Part shown: piece by piece, positions 24,618-33,308 of the stretch
Position numbering within the stretch: the stretch's first letter is position 1
How the letters are laid out: the number at the start of each line of letters is the position of its first letter
NCBI GenBank assembly: GCA_020853775.1
Contig: JADYYH010000021.1
Location: forward strand, 1 to 64,000
Direction: 5' to 3'
DNA from: Nitrospira sp.
Lineage (GTDB): Bacteria > Nitrospirota > Nitrospiria > Nitrospirales > Nitrospiraceae
DNA: 64,000 nucleotides
Notes under the pieces: model-generated
Databases searched by the model: none
What the model saw: the letters and a program-made list of their open reading frames with translations, nothing else
Told to the model about the DNA's origin: nothing
Translations under genes and position numbers: made by a program

Positions 24618-25211
24618 TCAGCGTGAGGCGTCCGACCGGGGCCCGTACATGATATCGGTGCGAAGGACGTATTTTTGTCCGCTCTGCACGGCCGCGCCTT
24701 CGTGCCAAATCGCGTGCGCAAAGGCCAGCGCCATGCCTGTGTTCGGCTGCACGGACAGGTAGAGCACTGGCGGCTGCTGGAATGCCTGCTCAATGTCCGC
24801 AAAAAACCGCGTCTCTCCACCGACCATGCCTTCGTTGAGATAGATCAAAAATGTCAGCTGACTTTCTTCGAAGGTCTCCAGCCGCAGAAATGATCCGTCC
24901 CGATGAGGGTTGAAGATCTGGCCAGGGTGGTATCGATAGAAGCGCCACCGCTCGTTAAACCCGACCAGGCGACGGTCTTCAAGCAGAGGCGGCAGGAAGG
25001 GTTCTGCACGTTGAAAGATGTCTGAGGCGAGCACCGGATCGTCGACGATCACACGTTCGTTGTTTCGGACATTCTCGTTCACGACACCGGCGACGGTTCC
25101 TGGTTCGTAGGCCAGCGTTTCACTCCGCCGAATGAGCGCCTCGCATTCCTCGCGTGAGAAGAACTGGTGAATGACAAATACCCGGCCGGGGTCCAACACC
25201 TCCATGATCAC
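24618..25211 (-). CDS. 2OG-Fe(II) oxygenase (prolyl 4-hydroxylase-like)
   Basis: The 197-residue protein has the double-stranded beta-helix motifs: His-x-Asp in FNPHRDGSF, the distal His in AIWHEGA and the 2-oxoglutarate-binding Arg in YVLRTDIMYG. It should hydroxylate a protein or small molecule using iron, oxygen and 2-oxoglutarate. The start has two ATG codons (25211 and 25205). It neighbours the MBL protein on the same strand. Confidence 0.88.
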   Translation of the reverse strand: MIMEVLDPGRVFVIHQFFSREECEALIRRSETLAYEPGTVAGVVNENVRNNERVIVDDPVLASDIFQRAEPFLPPLLEDRRLVGFNERWRFYRYHPGQIFNPHRDGSFLRLETFEESQLTFLIYLNEGMVGGETRFFADIEQAFQQPPVLYLSVQPNTGMALAFAHAIWHEGAAVQSGQKYVLRTDIMYGPRSDASR

Positions 25212-25242
25212 GACGTACCCTCCGTTTCGCCTGCGCCTGCTC

Positions 25243-26061
25243 TTATGGGATGTCCCGATACAGATAGTCGGCGCCGACCGGCAAGTGGCTGAGCCAGGCG
25301 AAGTAGCGGGCCACCTCGGCTTGGCGGAAAATTGCGCCGTGTTGAGGCAGGAGCGCGGTGATTTGACGGCCGCGCAGGGTATTGATCATCCCGGCAACCG
25401 CCCGGTTGCAGGACATGTACCGCTGGTGAAATCCTCGCATCGCGTCGGTGTGGCTGTCCCAGTTATCGATGAGCAGATGGAAGGCGCGGTCTTTGAACAT
25501 CGATGCTCCGATATCGCCGCTGAACAAGAACCCGCTGGTGGTGTCGAACAGCAGGATATTGCCCGGTGAGTGGAGGTAGGGAGCGGAAATACATTCGAGC
25601 CGCCCCCCGCTTTTGAGCGGCAGCGTCGCGCCCTCGTCTCCCACCGGGATAAAGTTCAAACGATAGCGCTCCCCGCTGATGTCCCGCGATTCATAGTGCG
25701 GCATAAACCGTGTCCAGAGCGACGACACGATCATCTGAATGTTCTCGTTCCATTTGATCCAGCTCGGAAAGGACGCGCAAATGTCGGGGTCCTGGTGACT
25801 GAAGTACATGTGGGAGACCGCACTCGGCGAAATCAGGTAACAGACTTTCTTGAAGACCGGCCCGAACCGATCGAAGCCGCCGGGTTCCAGCAGGTAGCCC
25901 GCGCCGCCGTCGACGATCAGGTAGGAATTGCATTCGATTTCCTCTCCGGCGGAGTGGACGCCGACCCAGTATATTTTGTGGTCGTCTCCATCGTAGAGGA
26001 GGATCGGTTGGTCGGGATTGACGTTCGCACTGGTGAGATCAAACAAGGGACTGGTGGCCAA
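25243..26061 (-). CDS. Flavodiiron-like metallo-beta-lactamase-fold protein
   Basis: The 272-residue protein has the MBL fold without the flavodoxin domain of true flavodiiron proteins. Metal ligand candidates are His and Asp residues in YFSHQDPDICAS, His in YLHSPGN, Asp in FSGDIGAS and His in LLPQHGAI. The His-x-Asp-Pro-Asp order resembles the oxygen-binding diiron (ODP) subgroup, which senses or reduces oxygen. It starts at 26061 after GAGGTAG. It lies upstream of the 2OG oxygenase gene, 31 bases apart. Confidence 0.82.
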   Translation of the reverse strand: MATSPLFDLTSANVNPDQPILLYDGDDHKIYWVGVHSAGEEIECNSYLIVDGGAGYLLEPGGFDRFGPVFKKVCYLISPSAVSHMYFSHQDPDICASFPSWIKWNENIQMIVSSLWTRFMPHYESRDISGERYRLNFIPVGDEGATLPLKSGGRLECISAPYLHSPGNILLFDTTSGFLFSGDIGASMFKDRAFHLLIDNWDSHTDAMRGFHQRYMSCNRAVAGMINTLRGRQITALLPQHGAIFRQAEVARYFAWLSHLPVGADYLYRDIP

Positions 26062-26158
26062 TGGCTACCTCCTCTGTCTCTGTGGTGGCCGGCCTTTAAC
26101 TCTCATGCTAGCTCAGGACTCCGGGATCGCAAAGCAGAAGAGTGTTTGCGGCGAGGCG

Positions 26159-27205
26159 TCAGGTGATGGACGAGCGCTGTCGTTCGACACGCCAGATGGC
26201 TTCGGCCTTGGTCCCGAGGTACCAGAAGCTGACGCCCAGCAGGGCGAAGAACATGGCTTTGTGCAGGGTATTCCAGAACAGCTCAAAAAAGCGGGTATAC
26301 AGATTGATGCACAGAAACGTGAGCCCATACCCTTTGGTCATCTCGTCGCCATACGTTAAGCCATGATAGATCGCCCCGCAGGCGGCCAGGCCGAACAGGA
26401 GAGACCAGTGGAAGAGTTCGATTTGCTTCACCCGCTGCCATTGGTGCAGGTCTCCGTAGTTCCCGAAGATAGACATGATCCAGAGCGCAATGAAGAGGTA
26501 GAGCAAGCCCATGGCCAGCGTGCTGCGGGACAGCCGGCCCAGGACGGGGTGATGCTCGAGCGCCAGGGCCGTCGCTGTCAGGAGCCCGCCGAAGAGCACG
26601 AAGCGGAGCGGGTAGTTCATGCCGAGATAGTAAGCTCCCCAGCCCGAGAGATACCCGGTTTCCGTGCCCATCCATCCGCCCAGTGAGGCGAGCGAAAAGA
26701 TCCAAATCAGGTGTGATTCGAGGATATAGGCGAGCACGCCATAGACCAGCGTCGACAGGAGAATGAGCAATGAGAAATGCCCGCTGCCGGTGTCGATCGC
26801 CTTCCCCAGTTGTGCGATGGCGCCGGCTGTGGCGAGCACGCCCAAGAAGAAGATCGCCTCGTTGCGATACACATGGCCCGGGTCGGTCGTCCGGCGGTGG
26901 ATTCCCCACCGGTACAACCCGGCGGCGATGAGGGTCAGACCAAGGCATTTGACCAGAGCGGGTGCTTTAAACAGCGTGCCGATGAGCTGCATCAGGAATG
27001 CGTCGGACAGCGCCGCCGTCACGGAAGTCACGATGGAGATGGCGGCGATCCAGAACGAGTACTTGGCGAGGCGCCGCCAATCGAAGCTCTGGATCTCGAT
27101 CGATGCCGCGAGTTGCGCAGCGTGCGCGTCAGGCAACAGGCCTGCCTGGGTCCATGCCGTGATGGCGTCTTTGACGATGGCGGCCTGCTTGCGGCCTAAC
27201 TTCAT
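26159..27205 (-). CDS. Polytopic membrane protein, DUF2157-like
   Basis: The 348-residue protein has a soluble helical start (MKLGRKQAAIVKDAITAWTQ ... IQSFDWRRLAKYSFW) and then about 9-10 membrane helices. The soluble N-terminal helix bundle followed by many short helices resembles DUF2157 membrane proteins. The start at 27205 has a GCGAGGA site. Function is unknown. It reads in the same direction as the MBL protein. Confidence 0.65.
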   Translation of the reverse strand: MKLGRKQAAIVKDAITAWTQAGLLPDAHAAQLAASIEIQSFDWRRLAKYSFWIAAISIVTSVTAALSDAFLMQLIGTLFKAPALVKCLGLTLIAAGLYRWGIHRRTTDPGHVYRNEAIFFLGVLATAGAIAQLGKAIDTGSGHFSLLILLSTLVYGVLAYILESHLIWIFSLASLGGWMGTETGYLSGWGAYYLGMNYPLRFVLFGGLLTATALALEHHPVLGRLSRSTLAMGLLYLFIALWIMSIFGNYGDLHQWQRVKQIELFHWSLLFGLAACGAIYHGLTYGDEMTKGYGLTFLCINLYTRFFELFWNTLHKAMFFALLGVSFWYLGTKAEAIWRVERQRSSIT

Positions 27206-27439
27206 GGTGTCCTCGCGCGAGGCAGATGAGTTGGCTGAGGGATGCTGCTCGTAAGTCAGGCTACGGTGAGCCAGGTGGGGTGTCAACGAAATGGGGAAAT
27301 CGACGCCGGCCAATCAGGCGAGGTCGCGGAGCCGCTCTGCGGTCTGTTGTTCGAGCTTGCCGCCTACAGCATGGATTCGAGCGCAGGACGGCTCTCGCCG
27401 GGGAGAATCCAACGTGATGGGATGCCGGGCCCTGCCGTC

Positions 27440-27784
27440 CTACCGCGCCAGGAATTTCACCAGCCCCACGCAGCACATATAGAGGACCAAGGAGCCGGCC
27501 ATGGAGAGCCAGAAACCGATCCGTTCCACGCCGTAGATCATGCAGCCGACATAGACCAGCCAGGGGGGCACGAACCAGAGCAGATTTTTCGCATAGGTGA
27601 CGAGATGTTCATTGCCGCCGTTGAGATAGATGAGGACGAATGTCGCGCCGGTCATCGCGGGAAAGGTGCTGGCGAAAGCGGCCAGAAATGACCGGCCTTG
27701 CGAACCGAGATAGGTTGAGATACTGACGATTGTGCCGCCCAATAGGAAGTACAGCCCGTACTTCGCCCACTCACCCATCGACAC
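27440..27784 (-). CDS. DUF3147-like small membrane protein
   Basis: The 114-residue protein has four membrane helices. The segment with GGTIVSISTYLGSQGRSFL and FPAMTGATFVLIY matches the layout of the DUF3147/GlpM-like family of small inner-membrane proteins. It starts seven bases after the RNase Z-like gene, so the two are probably co-transcribed. Confidence 0.65.
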   Translation of the reverse strand: MSMGEWAKYGLYFLLGGTIVSISTYLGSQGRSFLAAFASTFPAMTGATFVLIYLNGGNEHLVTYAKNLLWFVPPWLVYVGCMIYGVERIGFWLSMAGSLVLYMCCVGLVKFLAR

Positions 27785-27790
27785 CCTCCT

Positions 27791-28810
27791 TTATTTCCCG
27801 CGAAAGGCTTCCCGCGCTTCCTTCTCGATCTCGTGCCCCAGGTCCGTATACCGGGGTGAAAAGTGAAACACGACCAGCTCGCGCACGCCGGCGTGCTTCG
27901 CCAGGATGCCGGCCTGCCTGGCCGTGAGATGGTACCGGTCCCGCGCCTTGTCCGCATCCCGGTCCAGATAGGGGGCCTCACAGTAAAAGATGTCGGCGCC
28001 CCGCGCAAGTGCCACGATCTTGCGTTCGTTGTCCGCATCGTAGCGCGCATCCACGACATAGGCGATTTTCTGGCCGCGCGTGATGGTGACGAATCGTTCG
28101 CGGATCTCGCCCAGGAGAAACTCGCGTTCTTCCTTGTGATGCTCATGGTACAGCGTGGCGATGAATCGAAAGTCATCCGGCTTGCCTTGCCAGAAATAGT
28201 GCTTCACCTCTTTCAACCAATAACCCACTGGAAGTCCGGCTGCGTGTAATCGCTCCTTGTTGAAGTTCATATGAAACTGTTCCTGCAGTGCATAGGCCAA
28301 TGAAGGGATGCGGTGGTTGAGTGCCGACGCCTGCACGGTGAACATCGGGTCACGGAGTACCGTAAAGGCGCCGTCGTCCGTGCAGCCGCTTAGGGGAGAA
28401 CTGGGTTCATCGTGACGCTGAAAGCCGTCCGTGGCAAGGAAGGTCGCGGTCTTGATGCCCTCAGCCTGGAACTCGTGCACGGTGATGGTGAGCGGGTATC
28501 CGTCCACCAGGTTCCACGTGTAGCCGTGAAGCTTTCCCTCGACATTGGCGATGAGGCCGGACGGCCCGTGGAGTCGCAGAGTTTTGCCGCGGCCGAGGGC
28601 GACGCGCAGCAGGGTATCGAATCCGATGAAGTGATCCATATGGGTGTGGGAGATGAAGATGTCGCTGGCACGCAACAGGCGGGTCGGTCCAAGGGCATCA
28701 TTGTGGCCGAGGTCGAACAAGAGGGCGCGTTTCGACCATCGAACTTCGACGAACAGACCCGGATCACCGAAGACGTCGTTGACGAGGAAGCTGGAGAAGG
28801 AGGGGTTCAT
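27791..28810 (-). CDS. Ribonuclease Z-like MBL-fold protein
   Basis: The 339-residue protein shows the metal motif HTHMDH in IFISHTHMDHFIGFD and the late RNase Z pattern HLTARQAGILAKHAGVRELVVFHFSPRY. Other ligands are seen in the NHRIPSLAY stretch and the VVDARYDAD stretch. RNase Z removes the 3' trailer of pre-tRNAs. Length is close to the family norm. Some relatives hydrolyse other substrates, so the tRNA role is likely but not proven. Confidence 0.87.
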   Translation of the reverse strand: MNPSFSSFLVNDVFGDPGLFVEVRWSKRALLFDLGHNDALGPTRLLRASDIFISHTHMDHFIGFDTLLRVALGRGKTLRLHGPSGLIANVEGKLHGYTWNLVDGYPLTITVHEFQAEGIKTATFLATDGFQRHDEPSSPLSGCTDDGAFTVLRDPMFTVQASALNHRIPSLAYALQEQFHMNFNKERLHAAGLPVGYWLKEVKHYFWQGKPDDFRFIATLYHEHHKEEREFLLGEIRERFVTITRGQKIAYVVDARYDADNERKIVALARGADIFYCEAPYLDRDADKARDRYHLTARQAGILAKHAGVRELVVFHFSPRYTDLGHEIEKEAREAFRGK

Positions 28811-28900
28811 GGAAAAAGTGGATCATGGCTTCATCGACACGGTGACGCGCATCGTTGTCTCCAACAATGTCCTGTCAAAGTCGAGCAAGGGGGTCAGCTC

Positions 28901-29584
28901 CTACCCCAGTACCACTCGCATGACACTGTAGAGCAGGATCACTTCCACGGCATGGGCGACAATCGTGGCATAGAGGTTTCTGCAGGCGATCCACAACCCT
29001 CCCCACACCAGGCCATCCCACACGGCAATCCAGTGGAGCTGTTGAAAGGTTGCCACCAAGAAGGGATCAAACGCAAACAGCAGCGCGCTCAACGGTACGG
29101 CGAGGGAAGCGGGCAGTCCGAGGGCCAGCAGCCGGCCTAACAGAAAACCGCGGAAGTTCAGTTCGACCATGATGGCGATGAAGAGAATGAACCAGGGCAC
29201 CATAATGAGCAGCGGGATTTTAGCGTGGGGCGTATCGGCGAGAAATCGATAGTCCGTTCCAAGCGAGGGCACGAGATAGAGGATCACCAGAAGATTGATC
29301 GTGCCGAGGGCAAGCCCGGTCGCGGTACCCCAGCGGAGTCCCTGTGGAATGAGGGAAGGTGTCAGGCCGAGCCGTTGAACTGGTGCGCCGTTGATGCGGC
29401 TCCAGGAGAACAGGGCGACATAGGCGCAGGCCTGAGGGATGAACTGATAGAGGGTCTCCTGCCGAAGTTCGCGAGGGGAGGCGTAATACAGGAGCGTGGC
29501 GGAGAGAGGGAGCAGCGCAAGGGCTGCTCCCCATTCGATGGTCTGAGTCGCACTGGTTGATGGCGCCTCTTCAGACCTGGTCAT
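28901..29584 (-). CDS. CPBP-like intramembrane protease homologue
   Basis: The 227-residue protein has about seven membrane helices. The stretch IMVELNFRGFLLG corresponds to motif 1 of the CPBP (Abi) family, usually EExxFRG; here the first Glu is Val. A His occurs late in the sequence (IVAHAVEV), as expected for motif 3. The changed motif leaves activity uncertain. The tolC-like gene begins upstream on the same strand. Confidence 0.72.
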   Translation of the reverse strand: MTRSEEAPSTSATQTIEWGAALALLPLSATLLYYASPRELRQETLYQFIPQACAYVALFSWSRINGAPVQRLGLTPSLIPQGLRWGTATGLALGTINLLVILYLVPSLGTDYRFLADTPHAKIPLLIMVPWFILFIAIMVELNFRGFLLGRLLALGLPASLAVPLSALLFAFDPFLVATFQQLHWIAVWDGLVWGGLWIACRNLYATIVAHAVEVILLYSVMRVVLG

Positions 29585-29591
29585 TGGCGGA

Positions 29592-31142
29592 TTATTCGAG
29601 TCGCAGGCTATACCGTTCGAGCGTGGTCGCCTTATTCCTGGCCAGATTCGACAAGGATTTGTTGTAGTCTACAGTGGCCCGGAGTTCGTTGCCTTGTGCC
29701 GTGGCCAGGTCGCGTTGGAAGTCGAGCACGAATCTGGTGGTGCTGAGACCGACCTTTAAGCGCTCCTGCTCGGCCTGCAACTGCTTTTCGGCCATGATGC
29801 GAGCCGAGCGCGTCGTTTCGATCCGTTTGAAATCAGTGTGCACACGGCGGACGGCTTCGCGGACACCGACGATCACTTGTTGGCGAACGCTTTGCAGCGA
29901 CGCCTGGGCGTTCCGGGACTCTAATTGCCGTTTGTTGTAGGTGCTATAGGCCGAGCGGTTGCCGATGGGGTAGCTAAGGACTAATCCGGCACCGTAATTG
30001 TAAAAGTCTCCCCCGAAATTCCGCCTGGTGGCATCTCCATAGTCGGCGCCAAGGCCGGAGAGTCCCATCGTCCCTTGCACCGACAGGGTGGGGAGCAATT
30101 GATTCTTGGCGAACTTCACATTCAGGTCGCTGCTCTCCACGTTCTTCCCGGCTTGTAGCACTTCAGGGCGGCGTTCCATGGCGATATCGATGGCTTCCTG
30201 AACACTGATGGCCTCCAGCGAGGTCGTCGGGGGATCGGTCGGCATCAGACGCAGGTCCTGCCGGAGTTCTTCTTCTGCCGGATTCAACAGCCGGCGCAAT
30301 TGATCTTCCTGGTCACGGATGGATTTTTCGGCCACGAGGATTTGCTCCACACGCGACGCGACGGCCGCTTCCGCCTGCAGGACGTCGACGATCGACATGA
30401 CGCCGGCCTTGGCTTTAGCCCGGTTGCTGGCGAGGAGTTCTTCTGCCGCCTTGAGCGCCGCCTGTGCGACCTTGAGATTTTCATTCGCAAAGACCATCTC
30501 CCAGAATGTCTGCTCGACGGTGGCAATGACGGTCAGGACGCGATCGAGAAACACATGTTGTTCGACGGTGGCGTTATTTTGGGCGATCGAGATGAAGGTC
30601 CGGTTGATATCCGTGCCGAAGTTTCTCAACAGGGGCTGCGTCACCGTCAGGGCAAGGCCGCCTGTCCAGGCCGGATTGAAGAGAAAGGTGTTGGGCCCGC
30701 TGACGTAGCTGCGTTGTGGACTGTAGTTCAGGTCGTAGTTCGCGCCGGTCGGGAGATTCTGGGTGATGTCGGCGGTGACGGTGGAGGTGTTCTGGTCGAA
30801 TTTGGTGATGTCCTGCAAGTTGGCGCCGGTAAATCCGAGGATCGGTCGATTCAGCGGCGCGACTTGCCGGTTGTATTGGCCGTTCAAGCTGATCGTCGGG
30901 TCGAATTTTGCTTGTTCAATGATGATGTCGGCCAAGCGGCTTTCTTTGGTTTGCCGGCCGATGTGGATATCGAGGTTATTCTGCAGCGCCTTCAGGACGG
31001 CGTCGGCGAGCGACATGGCTTCGCGCCGTTCGGTCGGGACAGGTTTGGTCACCTCCAGCCCGAAGGACGTGGAGGCCGTCCAAAGCCACAGCGCGGTCGC
31101 GCTTCCGAGGAATAGGCAGCCCCGGAGAATGGGATTCGTCAT
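29592..31142 (-). CDS. TolC-family outer membrane efflux protein
   Basis: The 516-residue precursor has a signal peptide (ILRGCLFLGSATALWLWTAS) and two outer-membrane-efflux repeats with long coiled-coil helices. Phrases such as AVLKALQNNLDIHIGRQT and AQNNATVEQHVFLDRVLTVIA are typical of TolC helices. It should form a trimeric outer-membrane channel for efflux or type I secretion. The start at 31142 has an AAGGAG site. No inner-membrane pump gene is next to it; the MFS carriers about 2-5 kb away are possible but unproven partners. Confidence 0.92.
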   Translation of the reverse strand: MTNPILRGCLFLGSATALWLWTASTSFGLEVTKPVPTERREAMSLADAVLKALQNNLDIHIGRQTKESRLADIIIEQAKFDPTISLNGQYNRQVAPLNRPILGFTGANLQDITKFDQNTSTVTADITQNLPTGANYDLNYSPQRSYVSGPNTFLFNPAWTGGLALTVTQPLLRNFGTDINRTFISIAQNNATVEQHVFLDRVLTVIATVEQTFWEMVFANENLKVAQAALKAAEELLASNRAKAKAGVMSIVDVLQAEAAVASRVEQILVAEKSIRDQEDQLRRLLNPAEEELRQDLRLMPTDPPTTSLEAISVQEAIDIAMERRPEVLQAGKNVESSDLNVKFAKNQLLPTLSVQGTMGLSGLGADYGDATRRNFGGDFYNYGAGLVLSYPIGNRSAYSTYNKRQLESRNAQASLQSVRQQVIVGVREAVRRVHTDFKRIETTRSARIMAEKQLQAEQERLKVGLSTTRFVLDFQRDLATAQGNELRATVDYNKSLSNLARNKATTLERYSLRLE

Positions 31143-31229
31143 AACAAACTCCTTGATGGGAGATGCGGGTTGAGCCATACTGAATTCATCATGATGGAGG
31201 CGTGGTATCACAAACGGAGAGCAGTGTCC

Positions 31230-31649
31230 ATGCTGGAGCGCAGGGGCAGCACCATCATGCGCTCAAGCGGAATCATGCTGCTTGCTGCGACGGCGGCACT
31301 GCTAGGGGTTTCGTCGGCGGCCGGGCAATCGGTCTCGGGTGTGCGAGGCTTTAATGGGGGCGTGGCGCCGTTATTCAATCTCGCGGGCCCCGGGAATTTG
31401 TACATCGATAACCAGGGCACGCAGGGGTTCATCTACAATTTCGGAAATAACTTCGAGTCGTACAATTTCCGCAATCCCACCACTGGCCAGGCCTGGAGCG
31501 GGGCCGTCATGACGCTTGGTCCGCAACTATCGGTCGGTCTCATTCAGGGAGCGAATCAATCAGGTTCTCCCGTGGTGTTTCCTCCCGTGCCGCGTGATGT
31601 CAGCCCCGTGCCTCCAATTCAATCGGGTCTGCTGGAGGATATTCCCTAG
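31230..31649 (+). CDS. Secreted protein of unknown family
   Basis: The 139-residue precursor has a signal peptide ending near VSSAAGQS and a mature part rich in Gly, Asn and aromatics (NLYIDNQGTQGFIYNFGNNF), which suggests a beta-rich or surface protein. ATG 31230 has GGAGAG upstream. It is divergent from the tolC-like gene; the two start codons are about 90 bases apart, so they may share control elements. No family is recognised. Confidence 0.6.
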   Translation: MLERRGSTIMRSSGIMLLAATAALLGVSSAAGQSVSGVRGFNGGVAPLFNLAGPGNLYIDNQGTQGFIYNFGNNFESYNFRNPTTGQAWSGAVMTLGPQLSVGLIQGANQSGSPVVFPPVPRDVSPVPPIQSGLLEDIP

Positions 31650-32201
31650 CCAGCCGGTATGCCCGTCGAGCGCATCACCTGCTGTTCAGCAGTGGAAACC
31701 CGTTCCTTGTGCTGCTCCTGCCCTTCGGTTCTTTTCCGTTCACTGTTCCTCTGCCGTTCGGAGATCAGAAACTTTTCGGGTTGATTCGATCTGTTTTGTG
31801 GCGGTTTGGTGTACGGGTGCAAGGTTGTCACAGCGGAAACCTCTTGGTCTCTTGATTGTCCACAGAATCCACAGCCTGTTGATGGGAAGCGTCTCCTCTG
31901 TACGTAGTGGCAATTCGTCGCATAATTAATTGAATATGCTGGATATTTTACGCATCGACGATCTCCGGTTTGCGTGCAGTGCGTCAGCGGTATGCCGTTT
32001 GCTTTGGCTCCTGGTCATGGCGATGTTTCTCCCATTTCGCAGCGAGACGACAAAAACAATGCGCTCATGTCAAAGATGTCAATTGAATCGCCTAGGGAGA
32101 ACGGAAAGAATGCCGACAGACGGTGCTAGGCGCGGAGCAGTACGAGCCGCCGGGTTCAAGCCCCTGTCATCGAGCGTTCACGATCAAAGGAGATTGTTTG
32201 T
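31650..32201. other. Long intergenic region, no gene supported
   Basis: This 550-base stretch is richer in A+T near 31910-31960. A 91-codon frame (31930-32205) overlaps the next gene and has no ribosome site. A pair of DnaA-box-like sequences (TTGTCCACA and AATCCACA) lies near 31855-31875 but without replication genes. I see nothing else. Confidence 0.4.
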
Positions 32202-33275
32202 ATGAGGATTGCCCAGGTATCGCCGCTTTGGGAGAGCGTCCCTCCGAAATTGTATGGAGGCACTGAACGCATCGTCTCCTACCTGACGGAAGAACTCGTC
32301 CGCCAGGGCCATGAGGTGACGTTGTTTGCCAGCGGTGATTCGGTGACCAAGGCGAAGCTGGAATCCCCGTGCCAGCAGGCGTTGCGTCTGAATACCGGCA
32401 TTTTCAACCGCGAAGCACCGCTCATTCAGATGATGGAGCAGGTATTCGCTGCCGCCGACCAGTTCGACCTCATCCACTCCCATCTCGACTTTTTAGCCTT
32501 TTCACTTTCCCGCCGCTGTCGCGTGCCGGTTGTGACAACGTTGCACGGTCGATTAGACCTGCCTGAGCTCGTGCCGGTGTTCCGTGACTTTGCGGAGCTG
32601 CCGCTGGTGTCCATTTCGGACTCGCAGCGCCGGCCGTTGCCCTGGTGTAACTGGGCCAACACCGTCTATCACGGGTTGCCGAAAGATTTGTATAAGTTCA
32701 ACGCGGAGCCGGGCAAGTACTTGGCCTTCCTCGGCCGCGTCTCTCCGGAAAAGTGTCCGGACCAAGCCATTGAGTTAGCAAAACGTGTCGGCCTGCCTCT
32801 GAAGATGGCGGCGAAGGTCGATCCGGCCGATCGCGCCTACTTTGAGCGAGTGGTGGAACCGCTGCTCGACCATCCTCTGATCGAATTTGTCGGGGAAATC
32901 ACCGATGCGGAAAAGAGCGACTTCATCGGGAACGCCATCGGGCTCATCTGTCCCTATGACTGGCCTGAACCCTTCGGCCTCGTGTTGATCGAAAGCCTCG
33001 CCTGCGGGACACCGGTCCTCGCCTATCGCCGGGGATCTATTCCGGAAATCATCGGTCATGGTGTGACGGGCTTCATCAGTGAAAACCTCGATGAAATGGT
33101 GAGCCAGGTCTCCAAGCTCGGCACGATCGATCGCCATCGGTGCCGCCAGGTCTTCGACGAGCGATTCACCGCCCAGCGCATGACCAATGACTATGTGAAA
33201 ATCTATCAACAACTCATCGCGGATGCCGCTGCGCTCCCGGGGAAAACCGGGCAGCAGCACGCTTCGAACCTCTAG
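32202..33275 (+). CDS. GT4-type glycosyltransferase
   Basis: The 357-residue protein has a Gly-rich N-terminal loop (PPKLYGGTERIVSYL) and the GT4 C-terminal signature PEPFGLVLIESLACGTPVLAYRRGSIPEII with its Glu-x7-Glu pattern. It should transfer a sugar from a nucleotide donor, probably in the cytoplasm. The start has AAAGGAG. The gene leads a plus-strand group with two MFS carriers and a glycogen-debranching-like enzyme, which suggests polysaccharide or trehalose/glycogen metabolism. Confidence 0.92.
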   Translation: MRIAQVSPLWESVPPKLYGGTERIVSYLTEELVRQGHEVTLFASGDSVTKAKLESPCQQALRLNTGIFNREAPLIQMMEQVFAAADQFDLIHSHLDFLAFSLSRRCRVPVVTTLHGRLDLPELVPVFRDFAELPLVSISDSQRRPLPWCNWANTVYHGLPKDLYKFNAEPGKYLAFLGRVSPEKCPDQAIELAKRVGLPLKMAAKVDPADRAYFERVVEPLLDHPLIEFVGEITDAEKSDFIGNAIGLICPYDWPEPFGLVLIESLACGTPVLAYRRGSIPEIIGHGVTGFISENLDEMVSQVSKLGTIDRHRCRQVFDERFTAQRMTNDYVKIYQQLIADAAALPGKTGQQHASNL

Positions 33276-33308
33276 TCAGCGCGACCTCAACCTCGCGGAA
33301 GGACCAGC

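Noticed and set aside
28880-28905. GGGGTCAGCTCC sequence near the CPBP gene end
   Set aside because: It only partly resembles the island repeat and lacks the GGGAGTC core, so it was not counted as a copy.
31850-31880. DnaA-box-like pair TTGTCCACA and AATCCACA
   Set aside because: Only two imperfect boxes and no dnaA, dnaN or other origin genes nearby, so an origin is not supported.
32140-32175. GGGTTCAAGCCCC, similar to a tRNA T-arm
   Set aside because: No matching acceptor, D or anticodon arms around it, so no tRNA gene is called.
31930-32205. 91-codon plus-strand frame before the glycosyltransferase gene
   Set aside because: No ribosome site; it overlaps the clear start of the next gene and its composition is not like the neighbours.
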